From positions 1 through 47,058 of the forward strand of contig JAJZAN010000016.1 of the NCBI GenBank assembly GCA_021799435.1: 47,058 nucleotides of DNA, in the 5' to 3' direction. Of this stretch, positions 1 to 8,757 are shown one piece after another. The DNA is from Bacillota bacterium (lineage in GTDB: Bacteria > Bacillota > Sulfobacillia > Sulfobacillales > Sulfobacillaceae). A program made the translations under genes and the position numbers. Each line of letters opens with the position of its first letter. The stretch's first letter is position 1. Below the pieces are notes generated by a model. That model saw nothing but the letters and a program-made list of their open reading frames with translations. It made no database searches and was not told the origin of the DNA.

Positions 1-1035
1 GCCAATGCCACGGGGGTCCCGCCGCCAAAGGAGGGGGGCTAGCCAGTCGTTGCCGGGTACCGTGCCCTCCACTTGCAACTGCTTTAACACGGATAGAATG
101 TGCTGGGCCAGATATTGATCCACCCGATGTGCCAGGAACTGATCTAATTGCGGGGTCAGGGGGGGACCGGTCCAGAGATCCAAAATCCCGGTCATGGGAA
201 GGTTAAACCGAATTTGCAACCGGCCTCCGATGACCTTGGTCTCAATATCAGGATGGGCCACGAGCATGCGAACCCCCAGTGTCTGGTCCCCCACCTTGAG
301 GCTTAGATATCCCTTTCCGGTTCGGCCGAGAAGGTAGCCCAGCAGGACGGTCTCCTGGGCGGGAAGTGCCCAGACTGGCTCAAGCCCTCGATAGACGAGA
401 ATGCGATCCGTCTGAAAACCGGTGGCTGTCGGGACAACATAGGGCATCCATATGCTGGTGCCAGGTGTGGGATAGGCTGTTTCGACGTCCCACTCGGTCT
501 GTTGGTAGTTGACGGAGGTGCAGTTGTTACAGCCAAATGCGCTGCTCAGGGTGAGCGGCGGAATCACCCCGGACGCCGTACGGGCATGAAAGAACTTCTT
601 GACCGATGGAGTGGCGACGACGAAGGCGGTTTTGTCCATGGGCGCTAGGCGGGAGAGAAACAACTGGGTCAACAGCATCTGTTGTCGGGTGAGGTTGCTC
701 GAAAAGACTAAGAGCTGAGTCTGTCCCAAATAGATGTCGGTCTGGGTTCCGCCTTGCAACTGGTTAATCGCTTCCCCGGGAGTGAGGCCAACGGCAGACA
801 GGCTGTACACCTGGGGGCCGCCCGAGCTGCTGCTGGTGCTTCCTCCAGTGAGACTGGTGAGGCCTGCGCGCGTGGGGATTTGCACGCTGACTCGGATCTT
901 GCCGTGCGGTGCAGGGCTAAAGCCTAGAGCCAGTACCAGCGCACGCTCATCCACGGGCCGATTGCTCCAGCATCCGCTCAGAAGCATTAGCAGCGGCAGC
1001 ATCAACACAATACGCCACCACTTCGTTGGTCTCAT
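1..1035 (-). CDS. gerC: Ger(x)C family spore germination lipoprotein, 3' end outside window
   Basis: This is the C subunit of a Ger-type germinant receptor, a lipoprotein on the outer face of the spore inner membrane that works with the A and B subunits. The frame is open from an ATG at 1035 to the window edge (345 codons). It begins with a basic residue pair and a hydrophobic stretch ending in the lipobox LLSGC, followed by W-S-N-R-P, which is typical of the family. A Cys pair (CNNC) lies in the middle. The start overlaps the stop of the upstream gerA by four bases (ATGA), indicating translational coupling. The family is usually about 370-400 residues, so only the last few dozen are missing. 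The gerB permease subunit is not visible and may lie just beyond the left edge. Confidence 0.88.
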   Translation of the reverse strand, partial: MRPTKWWRIVLMLPLLMLLSGCWSNRPVDERALVLALGFSPAPHGKIRVSVQIPTRAGLTSLTGGSTSSSSGGPQVYSLSAVGLTPGEAINQLQGGTQTDIYLGQTQLLVFSSNLTRQQMLLTQLFLSRLAPMDKTAFVVATPSVKKFFHARTASGVIPPLTLSSAFGCNNCTSVNYQQTEWDVETAYPTPGTSIWMPYVVPTATGFQTDRILVYRGLEPVWALPAQETVLLGYLLGRTGKGYLSLKVGDQTLGVRMLVAHPDIETKVIGGRLQIRFNLPMTGILDLWTGPPLTPQLDQFLAHRVDQYLAQHILSVLKQLQVEGTVPGNDWLAPLLWRRDPRGIG

Positions 1036-2693
1036 GTTCGCATCCGGCTCTGGGACTCGTGGAGGTTCACCCTAGGTTGGATGAGGTCGGGTTCCGCCTG
1101 ATGAGGGATCAGTGTACGCAAGCTGACGGGGCGCCGGAGCAGCTGGGGAAACGGGAACCTAATCCAGGAATCCGACAAATCGGCCAGTCGAATGGGACCG
1201 AAAGGCGACAAATACGGTACCCCGAAATTCTCTAGGGACGTGAGATGAATAATGAGCACGACGGTGATGAGGAGCAGACCATAGACTCCAAACAACCACG
1301 CAGCCACGACAAAGATCCAAAACATCCACCGCCAGGTTGCGGCGATCTCTATCGCCGGGACGGTGAAGAGTCCCAGTGCGGTAAGGGTCACGATAATAAT
1401 CATGAGGGAGTCCACGATACCCGCTTTCACAATCGCGGTGCCCACCACCACAGCGCCCACGGTGCCGATGGTGGTCGCCAGCTGCTGAGGCAGCCGGTTG
1501 GCGGCTTCACGGAGAATTTCAATGATGAGCCACATAATGATGACCTCGACGACAGGTGGGAAGGGAATGCCCTGCCGTGCGCCATCGATGGTCAAGAGCA
1601 GCTTAATGGGAAGCAAATCCGGGTTGGCGGAGGTGAGGGCGATGTAAGTCGGCATCAAATAGAGACCGATGATGAGCCCGGCTAGGCGAATCACGCGCAT
1701 CAGGGTGCCATCCCAAAACGGTGTGGAGTAGTCTTGGGTGGTTTGGTAGAAGTCCATCAAGGTGTTGGGCAGCAGCATCGCCGTGGGATCATTGGCGGTG
1801 AGGATGGCGACTTTGCCTTGATCGAGGTTCCGGGCGATGAGATCGACCCGATCGCTAAACCGGACTTGGGGAAAGATGGTAAGACGCCGGTCCGACAGGT
1901 ACTCGCCCACTTCATTGGCAGCTTGGACAGACGCCCGCTGGATCCCGCTGAGGCGCTCTCGAATGGATTGCACGATGCCGGGGTTGACCACGCTGTCCAT
2001 ATACACCAGCAAGACTTTAGTGTGGGTGTCGGTGCCGATAGTGAATGGCTCCATGCGCAAAGATTCGGCGGGCAGCCGCCGCCGCAACTGGTCCATCTGG
2101 GTCAACAGCACCTCGGTGAAGGCTTCTTGGGGGCCCTTAATCGAGGGCTCGGAATGGCTGCGGCTGACGCTCCGGGAAGGAAATTTGGTGGTATCCAATA
2201 GGATGACTTCGGCCACACCGTCGATTGCCAGCATGGTCATGCCCAACATAATAGAAGGAATAATGTCGGACCACTTGGATGCGGTCTTGAGATTGCCCAC
2301 GGCCAGAACGTGCTCTTTTAAGGTGGTTAAGAGCGATGCGGGGTCCGGTACTGAGGGACCCGCCAGCTCGCTCAGCATGAGCGTGTCGCGATTGAGAATG
2401 TCGTCATCAATCTGCCCGTCCAGGAACGCAATCATGGCCGGCGCTGCCGCACTCCCAATGGTGATTTTTCGAACAATGATACCCGGCGAAACGCCCACTG
2501 TCGCCTGGAGGCGGTCGCAGGCGGCGGTGAGGGAACCGCTGTACTGATCCAGGTCGCCACTGGCCGCCATGTCCAGCAAGAGGCCCTCCAACTCCTGCAC
2601 CACCGTCTTCGTGGATTCGGTTAGCTCCTTGAGGACTTCCTGGATGAGTGCCGACTGGCCCGTGGTGTTGTGAGGAGTCTCGTGGTGTCCCAA
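1032..2693 (-). CDS. gerA: GerA family spore germination protein
   Basis: This is the A subunit of a germinant receptor, which senses small nutrients in the spore inner membrane. The 553-residue length is normal for the family. A soluble N-terminal region of about 290 residues holds the family signature around SDRVDLIARNLDQGKVAIL, then TMLLPNTLMDFYQTTQDY, followed by a C-terminal block of about five membrane segments (residues 300-490) including the conserved PFPPVVE segment. The chosen start is a TTG at 2693, preceded by GAGGGGGCGG at a normal distance; no in-frame ATG fits better. It is the first gene of a gerA-gerC unit. A short inverted repeat lies just upstream of its ribosome site. Such operons are usually under forespore sigma-G, but I could not point to a convincing sigma-G promoter. 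Confidence 0.92.
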   Translation of the reverse strand: MGHHETPHNTTGQSALIQEVLKELTESTKTVVQELEGLLLDMAASGDLDQYSGSLTAACDRLQATVGVSPGIIVRKITIGSAAAPAMIAFLDGQIDDDILNRDTLMLSELAGPSVPDPASLLTTLKEHVLAVGNLKTASKWSDIIPSIMLGMTMLAIDGVAEVILLDTTKFPSRSVSRSHSEPSIKGPQEAFTEVLLTQMDQLRRRLPAESLRMEPFTIGTDTHTKVLLVYMDSVVNPGIVQSIRERLSGIQRASVQAANEVGEYLSDRRLTIFPQVRFSDRVDLIARNLDQGKVAILTANDPTAMLLPNTLMDFYQTTQDYSTPFWDGTLMRVIRLAGLIIGLYLMPTYIALTSANPDLLPIKLLLTIDGARQGIPFPPVVEVIIMWLIIEILREAANRLPQQLATTIGTVGAVVVGTAIVKAGIVDSLMIIIVTLTALGLFTVPAIEIAATWRWMFWIFVVAAWLFGVYGLLLITVVLIIHLTSLENFGVPYLSPFGPIRLADLSDSWIRFPFPQLLRRPVSLRTLIPHQAEPDLIQPRVNLHESQSRMRT

Positions 2694-2707
2694 AAATTGT
2701 CCGCCCC

Positions 2708-2728
2708 CTCGGGCTCACGGTTCCCGAG
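2708..2728 (-). repeat. Inverted repeat at the gerA ribosome site
   Basis: CTCGGG (2708-2713) and CCCGAG (2723-2728) form a six-base stem with a nine-base loop. In the gerA transcript the arm nearer the gene abuts the GAGGGGG ribosome site, so folding could partly hide it. A regulatory role is only inferred. Confidence 0.35.
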
Positions 2729-2748
2729 CCGACAGCAATTTATGCAGA

Positions 2749-2767
2749 CCAACAACCCCATTGTTGG
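2749..2767. repeat. Perfect 7-bp inverted repeat between divergent genes
   Basis: CCAACAA (2749-2755) and TTGTTGG (2761-2767) flank CCCCA in the gap between gerA and the divergent gene at 2848. It could be an operator shared by the two promoters. There is no T-run, so it is not a typical terminator. Confidence 0.4.
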
Positions 2768-2847
2768 ATTGGCAGAAGGGCGGAAATGTGACACAGCGTT
2801 TAGCTCCTGCTAGTCTAGGGGGAGCGCACGTGCGAGGAGGAGGGCGT

Positions 2848-3957
2848 ATGGGAACGGCAGGTCTCTGGGCATATCCGTGGGACATCGTGGCCGACGGCAT
2901 CGAGGCGAGCCTGGGTCGGATGGAGGCATGCCATATTGATGAAGTCAGTCTAGCAACGGTCTATCACAGCGGCCAGATTCTTTCTTTGGCGGGTCAAGGA
3001 CCGCATTTCGTGTCGGATCCGGTGCAGCCCTTGGTGGATTTGCGCGATCCGGCCGGACAGGCCTTTCTGCAGCAATTCTACGGCCCCCTGAAAGACCGAG
3101 GACTCGACTTGAGGGGCTGGACCATACTTTTTCATGACAAGCCGGACTGGAAGCCAGTAGAGACCATACTGGGACAAACGTTGAGCCACGCGCCGTGCCC
3201 GGCTGCAAACCAAGCGCGGGCTCGCGACCTGGTGCTGTCGGTGGCGGAGAGCGGATGGTTTGACGCTTTGGATTTGGAGTCCTGTGGCTACACCAGCGCC
3301 TTTCATGGCGCCCATCATGAAATTTCCGGCGTCGTCATGACTCCGCTGTTGCAGATGCTGCTTTCTATCTGCTTTTGCGCTGAGTGCCAATCAGGCATGT
3401 CGGACGTCCATTGGGACGCGCTGCGCCGGGACGTCAGGACTGGGGTGGGTGACTTGGTGAATGCCGCGTCTCCGCCAGCGGATGCCCATGCCCAATTAGC
3501 CGGCTTTCTGGTAGAGAATCCTGTGGTTTGGGACTATATCCGCGTGCGTTCCGCTTTCTTGAGCAGATTCCTCACCGATTTGGCCGAGCAGAGCGCGGTG
3601 CCGATCCGGCCCATCCTGATGGCACAGAACTTTCATGCCCAATTGGCGTGGATTGAAGGACTGGACCCGGATCCCGAAAGCCCCTTTGACCTCATCGCGC
3701 TCGGCTACGGGGATCCGTCGGTCATTGCTCAGGATCTCGCCTGGCTTCAGAGCCGCGGTTGGGACCTCGGCCGTATAACGATGGGGCAGACTTTGGTGGC
3801 AGGCCGCACCCCGGATTACGCGGCGGCTCAGGGTCGTCTTCAGACGGCGCTCGAGGCTGGCGTCAAACGCATCACCTTCTATAACTACGGCCTCTTGAAC
3901 CAACCGCGGTGGGCCTGGCTTAAAAGGCTGGCAGCCCAAGTGGCTGCTAAGGTGTAA
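2848..3957 (+). CDS. Conserved protein of unknown function, possible TIM-barrel glycosidase-like fold
   Basis: I do not recognise a characterised function. The start is the ATG at 2848 (369 residues) because AGGAGGAGGG lies six to nine bases before it; the frame is open further upstream but has no comparable ribosome site. The sequence opens with LWAYPWDI and has short strand-like segments ending in acidic residues (LDLES, IALGYGD), as in some glycosyl-hydrolase-like barrels. A compact cysteine motif, C175-F-C177-A-E-C180, could bind a metal or form disulfides. There is no signal peptide and no membrane segment. The 3' end overlaps the convergent dacB-like gene by 11 bases. The glycosidase idea rests only on general resemblance. 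Confidence 0.75.
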   Translation: MGTAGLWAYPWDIVADGIEASLGRMEACHIDEVSLATVYHSGQILSLAGQGPHFVSDPVQPLVDLRDPAGQAFLQQFYGPLKDRGLDLRGWTILFHDKPDWKPVETILGQTLSHAPCPAANQARARDLVLSVAESGWFDALDLESCGYTSAFHGAHHEISGVVMTPLLQMLLSICFCAECQSGMSDVHWDALRRDVRTGVGDLVNAASPPADAHAQLAGFLVENPVVWDYIRVRSAFLSRFLTDLAEQSAVPIRPILMAQNFHAQLAWIEGLDPDPESPFDLIALGYGDPSVIAQDLAWLQSRGWDLGRITMGQTLVAGRTPDYAAAQGRLQTALEAGVKRITFYNYGLLNQPRWAWLKRLAAQVAAKV

Positions 3958-6802
3958 TCACCGTCGGGGCGAAGCTTCCGTTCCAAGCCAGACCGCTGAT
4001 GAGAATCGCAACAGCGTCCACGGTATTGCCGGGACCCGGCACATAGCCTAAAGCTTCGTACTGCTCAGGACTTTGGCTTTGCCATACTTGGCCCTGAAGA
4101 AGGGACACCAACGCAGCGTCCTTGGGATTTTGATAGGCTCGCTGCAGCGCTCCTGCCAGTCCGTCTGTGGTGAGGTAGTTGGTCAACGACCCGCCTGTCC
4201 AGTCAAAGACGCTGGCCGGGGCCGACAAGGTGGCGGCGAGAATGGTCCCATGATCCCGTCCCAGTTGTCCTAAGAGCGCATTCGGGGCCATCAGGGAGGA
4301 ACTGGTCAAAGACTGAAGAGCCAGCGACGCAATAGATGATCCGGGGAGGGTGGCGACGACGCGCCCGGTAGGAGCCTCAGCCGAAGACTCAGGCTGTCCG
4401 GACACCCGAACGCCGGCAGTCCGCAGCGCGTCGACGAACTCGGTGGCGGCATAAAGGCCCGGATCGGAGGGGGCCAACGGCAGGATTTGGGTGGAGCCGA
4501 CGGGAACCGAACCGGTCAGAATGATGGTGTTCGACCCCAGCTTCTGGCTGAAATTAAGGGTCGAGGGGCCGGTTTTGACAGTGGTAGTTTGATTCTCAAT
4601 GACCATGGGCGTGTCGGCGGGGGAAAGGGCGACCTGCGCCTGAGACCCTGGCGTCCCACCGGACACATCGATAGACGCCAAGTCTCCGTTATACCACAGA
4701 GGACTCGCGGGAACGGCCCACCCTTTTCCAAAGGCCTCCCAGGCCATCCCCCCCGGCCACCGGTTCTGATTGAATCCGCTGATGCCGTTGACATAGCGGA
4801 TCTCGCCGCTGACGGTGGTGATACCGGCCGCTTCAACATGGGCTGCCAGCGCTGCCAAATCGCTGGGGGAGAGATTGGCGTTGGAGCCTTGCAAGGTGAG
4901 GTTTCCCTGCAACACCCCGTTCTGGATCGTCCCAGCCTCCCAGACCCGCACCGGCGGCATGGCCGCCGGCAAGTGCTGGAGTGCGGCCATATCCAAGATA
5001 GCGCGCGGCGCCAGCCCCGCACGCACCAGCGTATTGCCGTTCTGTTGGTAAAGGATCTGCCCGGTGGCCGCATTGGTTACCGACACGGCCACATTACTAG
5101 CGGAGCTCAGCCCCGGCACCCCGGCCAGCAGCTGACTCACTGCTTTTGGCATCGTGCCGGAAACGGTCTCAGGCGGACCGGATTTGGGCCCCGGGACCTG
5201 GGGCCAAAAGGCGATGTTGCTCATCATCTGGTCGACCGGCGACCCATGCACCATGTTGGCTTGCGTGGGTGTTCCGTCATCGAGAATGGCGAACGCGATG
5301 AGATGGCCGTCTTCTGCTTTCACGTACCCGGCCAGGTTCCATTGGTTGCTGAGACTGCCCGGCTTGACCCAGATGGCGGTATTGGCTGGCAGGGCGTAGT
5401 GCCAAAATGGCCCGCACAGGAATCCGCAAGCCTTGGCGCTGTTTAAATGGATTAAGGAATTCTGAAAGGTGGAGAACCATGGCTGAGTGGCGGCATATTG
5501 GAGCAGCTCGACCACTTGCTGGCTGGACATTTGGTCCAAGGGAGAAAGGCCGGATCCGTCGACTTGAATCCGACCGGGCGCAATTTGCGCCTGGTTGGTC
5601 ATTTTGCTCAACACGGTCTGGGCTGCCTGGACGGAGCCCGTGCCGGTGGCCGCGAGCCCGGCCGCCCGGAACAGATTTTCCGCCAGCTGGTTGATGGAAT
5701 ATCGGTTCTGCATGGCGAGTTCGTAGGAGAGCGGCGGGGAGAAATGCCGCGCCACCACCTGGAGATTGCTGGGCACAGTGTCCGCCACTGTAGCTGCGAC
5801 CTTAAACGATGCCCCATCCCGAGCCATCGCTGACTGCAGCAGTCCTGCCGCAAACTGGGCGCCATTATGGACGGACACCGGGAGCGGGCCGATGGCGGTA
5901 CCCGGAGCCAAATGACCGGTCACGACGAGGCGGTTGCTGCCCAACTTGCGGACAACCTGAATGGTATCGGCGCTTCCCGATCCGCTGGTCGAAGCGCGAT
6001 TAATGACTTGGAACAGGCCCGGGGCTTGGGCAGTGCCGTTAAACTTAAACGTGACGAGAGGCTTTTGCCCAGGCGAGGTCCCCGAAACCAGCACGGCGAC
6101 CTCGCTGCGTTCCGCCATGAGGGCGGTGCTGCCGGCCCCGTAGTTTTGGGTCAAAGTGCCTTGCGGCCAGCCGACGCCGTACACGGGACCCGTATAGGCG
6201 TTGGTGATGCCAATCACCTGGGTTACATGCGGAACCTTGGCCAGCACCTGCTGTGCCAACGTTTCCAAGTCGTGCCGCCCGTTGGCTTCCAGCCAAGGAT
6301 CGCCGTGTCCAACTAGATACACCGGGCCAGGCTTTCCTGCCAGGACCGCTGGAGACGCAAGGACGTCGGTCTGGTAGCGAAATTGCGGGGACATCACTGA
6401 CAGGGCTGCCGCTGACGTGAAGAGTTTGGTGACCGAGCCAGGGATGAGCTCTACGGTCGGGTTGATGGCGGCTAGGGGGCGGTGCGCCGTGAGATCGTAG
6501 GCATAAGCAGAGACGCGTGAATGGATCAGTTGTGGGGCTTGTACGAGCGCGTTCCAGTTTTGCTGCAGCGGCGTCGCATATGGGACCGGGGTAGATTGGG
6601 CGGCCCTGGGTGTCGATGTGGATGTGGTATGGAAAACGGGATGAACGGCGGTCTGGTGAAAGACCGCCGTTCCCTCAGATTGGGCTGCTTGCACAGATGC
6701 CGGGGACGCTGTTTTGGTGAAGCTGGGCGCATGCGGAATAAGAATTCCGGCTGTCGCCACTGCTGTCGCCAACCCAGTCCATGCCATCCACCGTCTGCCC
6801 AA
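3947..6802 (-). CDS. dacB: Tandem D-alanyl-D-alanine carboxypeptidase/endopeptidase (peptidase S13, PBP4/DacB type) with degenerate second copy
   Basis: An exported penicillin-binding-protein-4 family enzyme that would trim peptidoglycan stem peptides or cross-links. The N-terminus carries an R-R pair and a hydrophobic segment (signal peptide or anchor), followed by a Thr/Ser/Pro-rich linker. The first S13 domain (about residues 90-535) has SxxK as S123-V-T-K126, SxN as S369-I-N371, and KPG at 480-482 where KTG is usual. Residues about 565-945 look like a second S13 copy with matching landmarks: VVA..LALQ mirrors VVA..LAMQ, and a GSLTNYLTTD segment mirrors GLSPLDQMSS. In this copy the catalytic positions are lost: SxxK reads L-A-P-R600, SxN reads S-S-S, and KTG is absent. 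At 951 residues the protein is about twice the usual length. The start is a TTG at 6802 after GGGGAGG. Confidence 0.88.
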   Translation of the reverse strand: MGRRWMAWTGLATAVATAGILIPHAPSFTKTASPASVQAAQSEGTAVFHQTAVHPVFHTTSTSTPRAAQSTPVPYATPLQQNWNALVQAPQLIHSRVSAYAYDLTAHRPLAAINPTVELIPGSVTKLFTSAAALSVMSPQFRYQTDVLASPAVLAGKPGPVYLVGHGDPWLEANGRHDLETLAQQVLAKVPHVTQVIGITNAYTGPVYGVGWPQGTLTQNYGAGSTALMAERSEVAVLVSGTSPGQKPLVTFKFNGTAQAPGLFQVINRASTSGSGSADTIQVVRKLGSNRLVVTGHLAPGTAIGPLPVSVHNGAQFAAGLLQSAMARDGASFKVAATVADTVPSNLQVVARHFSPPLSYELAMQNRYSINQLAENLFRAAGLAATGTGSVQAAQTVLSKMTNQAQIAPGRIQVDGSGLSPLDQMSSQQVVELLQYAATQPWFSTFQNSLIHLNSAKACGFLCGPFWHYALPANTAIWVKPGSLSNQWNLAGYVKAEDGHLIAFAILDDGTPTQANMVHGSPVDQMMSNIAFWPQVPGPKSGPPETVSGTMPKAVSQLLAGVPGLSSASNVAVSVTNAATGQILYQQNGNTLVRAGLAPRAILDMAALQHLPAAMPPVRVWEAGTIQNGVLQGNLTLQGSNANLSPSDLAALAAHVEAAGITTVSGEIRYVNGISGFNQNRWPGGMAWEAFGKGWAVPASPLWYNGDLASIDVSGGTPGSQAQVALSPADTPMVIENQTTTVKTGPSTLNFSQKLGSNTIILTGSVPVGSTQILPLAPSDPGLYAATEFVDALRTAGVRVSGQPESSAEAPTGRVVATLPGSSIASLALQSLTSSSLMAPNALLGQLGRDHGTILAATLSAPASVFDWTGGSLTNYLTTDGLAGALQRAYQNPKDAALVSLLQGQVWQSQSPEQYEALGYVPGPGNTVDAVAILISGLAWNGSFAPTVITP

Positions 6803-6887
6803 TTTGGTTCCTCCCCGTCATCACCTTGCCTATTGAAAACGCCGCTACGATGTCAAAGGTCACGCATGCGTCGGGGAGTCGGTATCC

Positions 6888-7880
6888 CTATGCGTCTTGG
6901 AGCAACCGGTCGATTTGGGTCAGCTCATCCTTCGTAAAGTGAAGGTTCTTCAAGGCGTCCAGATTTTCCTCCAATTGGGAGGGTCGGCTTGCACCAATGA
7001 TGGCGGAGGTGACGCGATCATCCCGGAGCACCCAGGACAGCGCCATCTGCGCCAGCGATTGGCCGCGCTGGCGGGCGATGTGGTCCAGTTGATGGAGCTG
7101 TTCCAGCAATGCCGGGGTAATGTCATCGGGACTGAGGAAGACACGGCGGGCCGCCCGGGAGTCCTTGGGAATCTCGCCGCCTAAGTAGCGGCTGGTTAGG
7201 AGGCCTTGGGCCAACGGGGAAAAGACCACTGTGCCCACCCCGTTTTTCGCTAAGACGTTGTCCAGACCGTCCTCAATCCAGCGGTCGAGCAGCGAATAGG
7301 AAGGCTGATGCACCAAGAGATGGATGTTTTCCTTGGACAGCAGGTCGATGAACCGCTGCGTTTCGTCGGGCTCGTAGCTGGAAATGCCCAAATAGAGGGC
7401 CTTGCCTTGGCGCACCATCTGCACCATCGCCTCGACGGTTTCTTCCATGGGGGTGTCCGGATCGGGGCGATGGTGATAAAAGATGTCGACATAATCCAGC
7501 CCCATGCGCTTTAGGCTTTGATCCAAGCTGGCAATGAGATATTTCTTCGAGCCGAAGTCGCCGTATGGTCCCGGCCACATGTCCCATCCGGCCTTGGTGG
7601 AGATGACCAGCTCGTCGCGATAGGGATGGAAATCATCCCGCATGAGCTTTCCAAACGTCTCTTCGGCGGATCCGTACGGCGGTCCGTAGTTGTTGGCCAA
7701 GTCGAAGTGGGTGATACCGCGGTCGAAGGCGAGTCGAGCCACCGCCCGGCCGGTCTCGTAGGTGTCCGACCCGCCGAAGTTGTGCCAAAAACCCAGAGAA
7801 ATGGCCGGCAAGCTCAACCCGGAGCGCCCTGCACGGCGGTACAACATCTGGTCATAGCGTGATGCCGCTGCTTGATACAC
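6888..7880 (-). CDS. Aldo/keto reductase, L-glyceraldehyde-3-phosphate reductase (YghZ) type
   Basis: A cytosolic NADPH-dependent TIM-barrel oxidoreductase of 330 residues. It shows the family features: FDLANNYGPPYGSAEE (catalytic Asp and Tyr), STKAGWDMWPGPYG (catalytic Lys), YVDIFYHHRPDPDTP (catalytic His region), and a late SAIIGASRPSQLEENL cofactor segment. The GPPYGSAEE and WPGPYG stretches match the YghZ/YajO-like group that reduces glyceraldehyde-3-phosphate and methylglyoxal. The start is a GTG at 7880 preceded by GGGAGG. It lies 26 bases downstream of the gntR-type gene on the same strand, so the two are probably co-transcribed. That would place it under the amino-sugar regulator, although its link to that pathway is unproven. 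Confidence 0.9.
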   Translation of the reverse strand: MYQAAASRYDQMLYRRAGRSGLSLPAISLGFWHNFGGSDTYETGRAVARLAFDRGITHFDLANNYGPPYGSAEETFGKLMRDDFHPYRDELVISTKAGWDMWPGPYGDFGSKKYLIASLDQSLKRMGLDYVDIFYHHRPDPDTPMEETVEAMVQMVRQGKALYLGISSYEPDETQRFIDLLSKENIHLLVHQPSYSLLDRWIEDGLDNVLAKNGVGTVVFSPLAQGLLTSRYLGGEIPKDSRAARRVFLSPDDITPALLEQLHQLDHIARQRGQSLAQMALSWVLRDDRVTSAIIGASRPSQLEENLDALKNLHFTKDELTQIDRLLQDA

Positions 7881-7906
7881 GAGAAAACCTCCCTGATGAT
7901 GTGCGA

Positions 7907-8653
7907 CTACGAGTGAACGGGCAACGATGTTTCCGTCACGATGCGGGCTTTGTCGCCGCGAACCACGGCGGTTGAGACATATAACGGCCGACCGTCCGTA
8001 TCATATAATACCGCTTGGTCTTTAATCCCCAAGTCGCCGGCGCTGGCGTGCAAAAGCCGGGCGTGGTCCCGGGTCAGCAAGAGCGGCTCGTAGGATTCCA
8101 CGGCGCGTGTCAAAAACACGCCGCACTTGGTTGGAAGCAGTTCCAGCAGCGAGGTGCGCTCGACCTCCTCGGGCGTGATCGGCTGTACTATCCGGGCCAC
8201 GTGCACCGACTCAATAATAATAGGAACGTCGTCGGCAGTGATGATGCGTTGGATTAAGAGGACAGGCGCACCGTTGGGGATGTCCAACAAGGCAGCCACC
8301 TCTAAAGGCGCTTTCGTATGTTCAATGGTCAGTACCCGTGATCCAGGACGCATGCCCTTTTTAGCAATATCTGTTCGAAACCCGCTGGCCAGCAAGGGAA
8401 TTTTTGGAGCGTTCACGACGGTCTGCTTTCCTGGCGACCGTGAAATAAGACCTTGCCGCTCCAATTCGTCCAAAGCCCGTCGAATGGTTCCGCGTGAGAC
8501 CTGGTACTGCGTACACAGATCCGCTTCGGAAGGAATTGTTGAACCTGGCACCCAGCGTTTGGTACGAATGTTCTCCAATAGCTCCTGTTGAATTCGAAAG
8601 TACTTTGGAACGTGTTGGAAGGCTTCATCCGTTTCGAACGTATAGTTTTGCAC
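7907..8653 (-). CDS. GntR family transcriptional regulator, HutC/NagR (DasR-like) subfamily
   Basis: A one-component repressor of 248 residues. The N-terminal winged helix-turn-helix (about residues 15-80) contains the typical SEADLCTQYQVSRGTIRRALDEL run, and the C-terminal UTRA sensor domain (about 95-240) has the family-like LLIQRIITADDVPIIIESVHV and LLLTRDHARLL segments. In the NagR/DasR branch the UTRA domain binds glucosamine-6-phosphate or GlcNAc-6-phosphate. The neighbourhood (oligosaccharide ABC importer, sugar kinase, GH4, nagB) supports the same ligand here by inference. The start is GTG at 8653 after GGGAGGCG. Its predicted promoter -35 box lies inside the TGTCTAGACA palindrome, consistent with autorepression. 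Confidence 0.9.
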   Translation of the reverse strand: MQNYTFETDEAFQHVPKYFRIQQELLENIRTKRWVPGSTIPSEADLCTQYQVSRGTIRRALDELERQGLISRSPGKQTVVNAPKIPLLASGFRTDIAKKGMRPGSRVLTIEHTKAPLEVAALLDIPNGAPVLLIQRIITADDVPIIIESVHVARIVQPITPEEVERTSLLELLPTKCGVFLTRAVESYEPLLLTRDHARLLHASAGDLGIKDQAVLYDTDGRPLYVSTAVVRGDKARIVTETSLPVHS

Positions 8654-8699
8654 TCAACTCGCCTCCCTGTGGTTGACACCATGAATCACCGCAGATATA

Positions 8700-8728
8700 A
8701 ATGTATTGTTGGTTAAATGTCTAGACAA
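8700..8728 (-). promoter_or_regulatory. Predicted promoter of the gntR-type regulator
   Basis: Read on the minus strand, TTGTCT (8723-8728) and TACATT (8700-8705) are separated by 17 bases. The -35 box overlaps the TGTCTAGACA operator, so a bound repressor would block RNA polymerase. This is a visual match, not a computed score. Confidence 0.5.
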
Positions 8729-8731
8729 TTA
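8714..8731. promoter_or_regulatory. Operator palindrome TGTCTAGACA (GntR/HutC type)
   Basis: TAAATGTCTAGACAATTA is an 18-base palindrome with one mismatched pair and a perfect ten-base core at 8718-8727. The GTCTAGAC centre is that of known NagR/DasR sites (TGGTCTAGACCA). It sits between the divergent regulator and the transporter operon, where it could control both. The 13 bases TTAAATGTCTAGA starting at 8713 recur exactly at 14482-14494 before the kinase gene. Confidence 0.75.
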
Positions 8732-8739
8732 TAACTTTG

Positions 8740-8757
8740 TTTACCTTTGCTGGTAAA
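8740..8757. promoter_or_regulatory. Second palindrome TTTACC-N6-GGTAAA in the transporter promoter region
   Basis: A perfect 6-bp inverted repeat with a six-base spacer lies between the TGTCTAGACA operator and the predicted -10 box of the transporter operon. It overlaps the predicted -35. It differs from the GntR-type site, so it may bind another regulator, or may be chance. Confidence 0.4.

Noticed and set aside
1245-2547. Long plus-strand frames opposite gerA
   Set aside because: They are His/Asp/Gly-rich mirror frames of a well-supported gene and lack ribosome sites.
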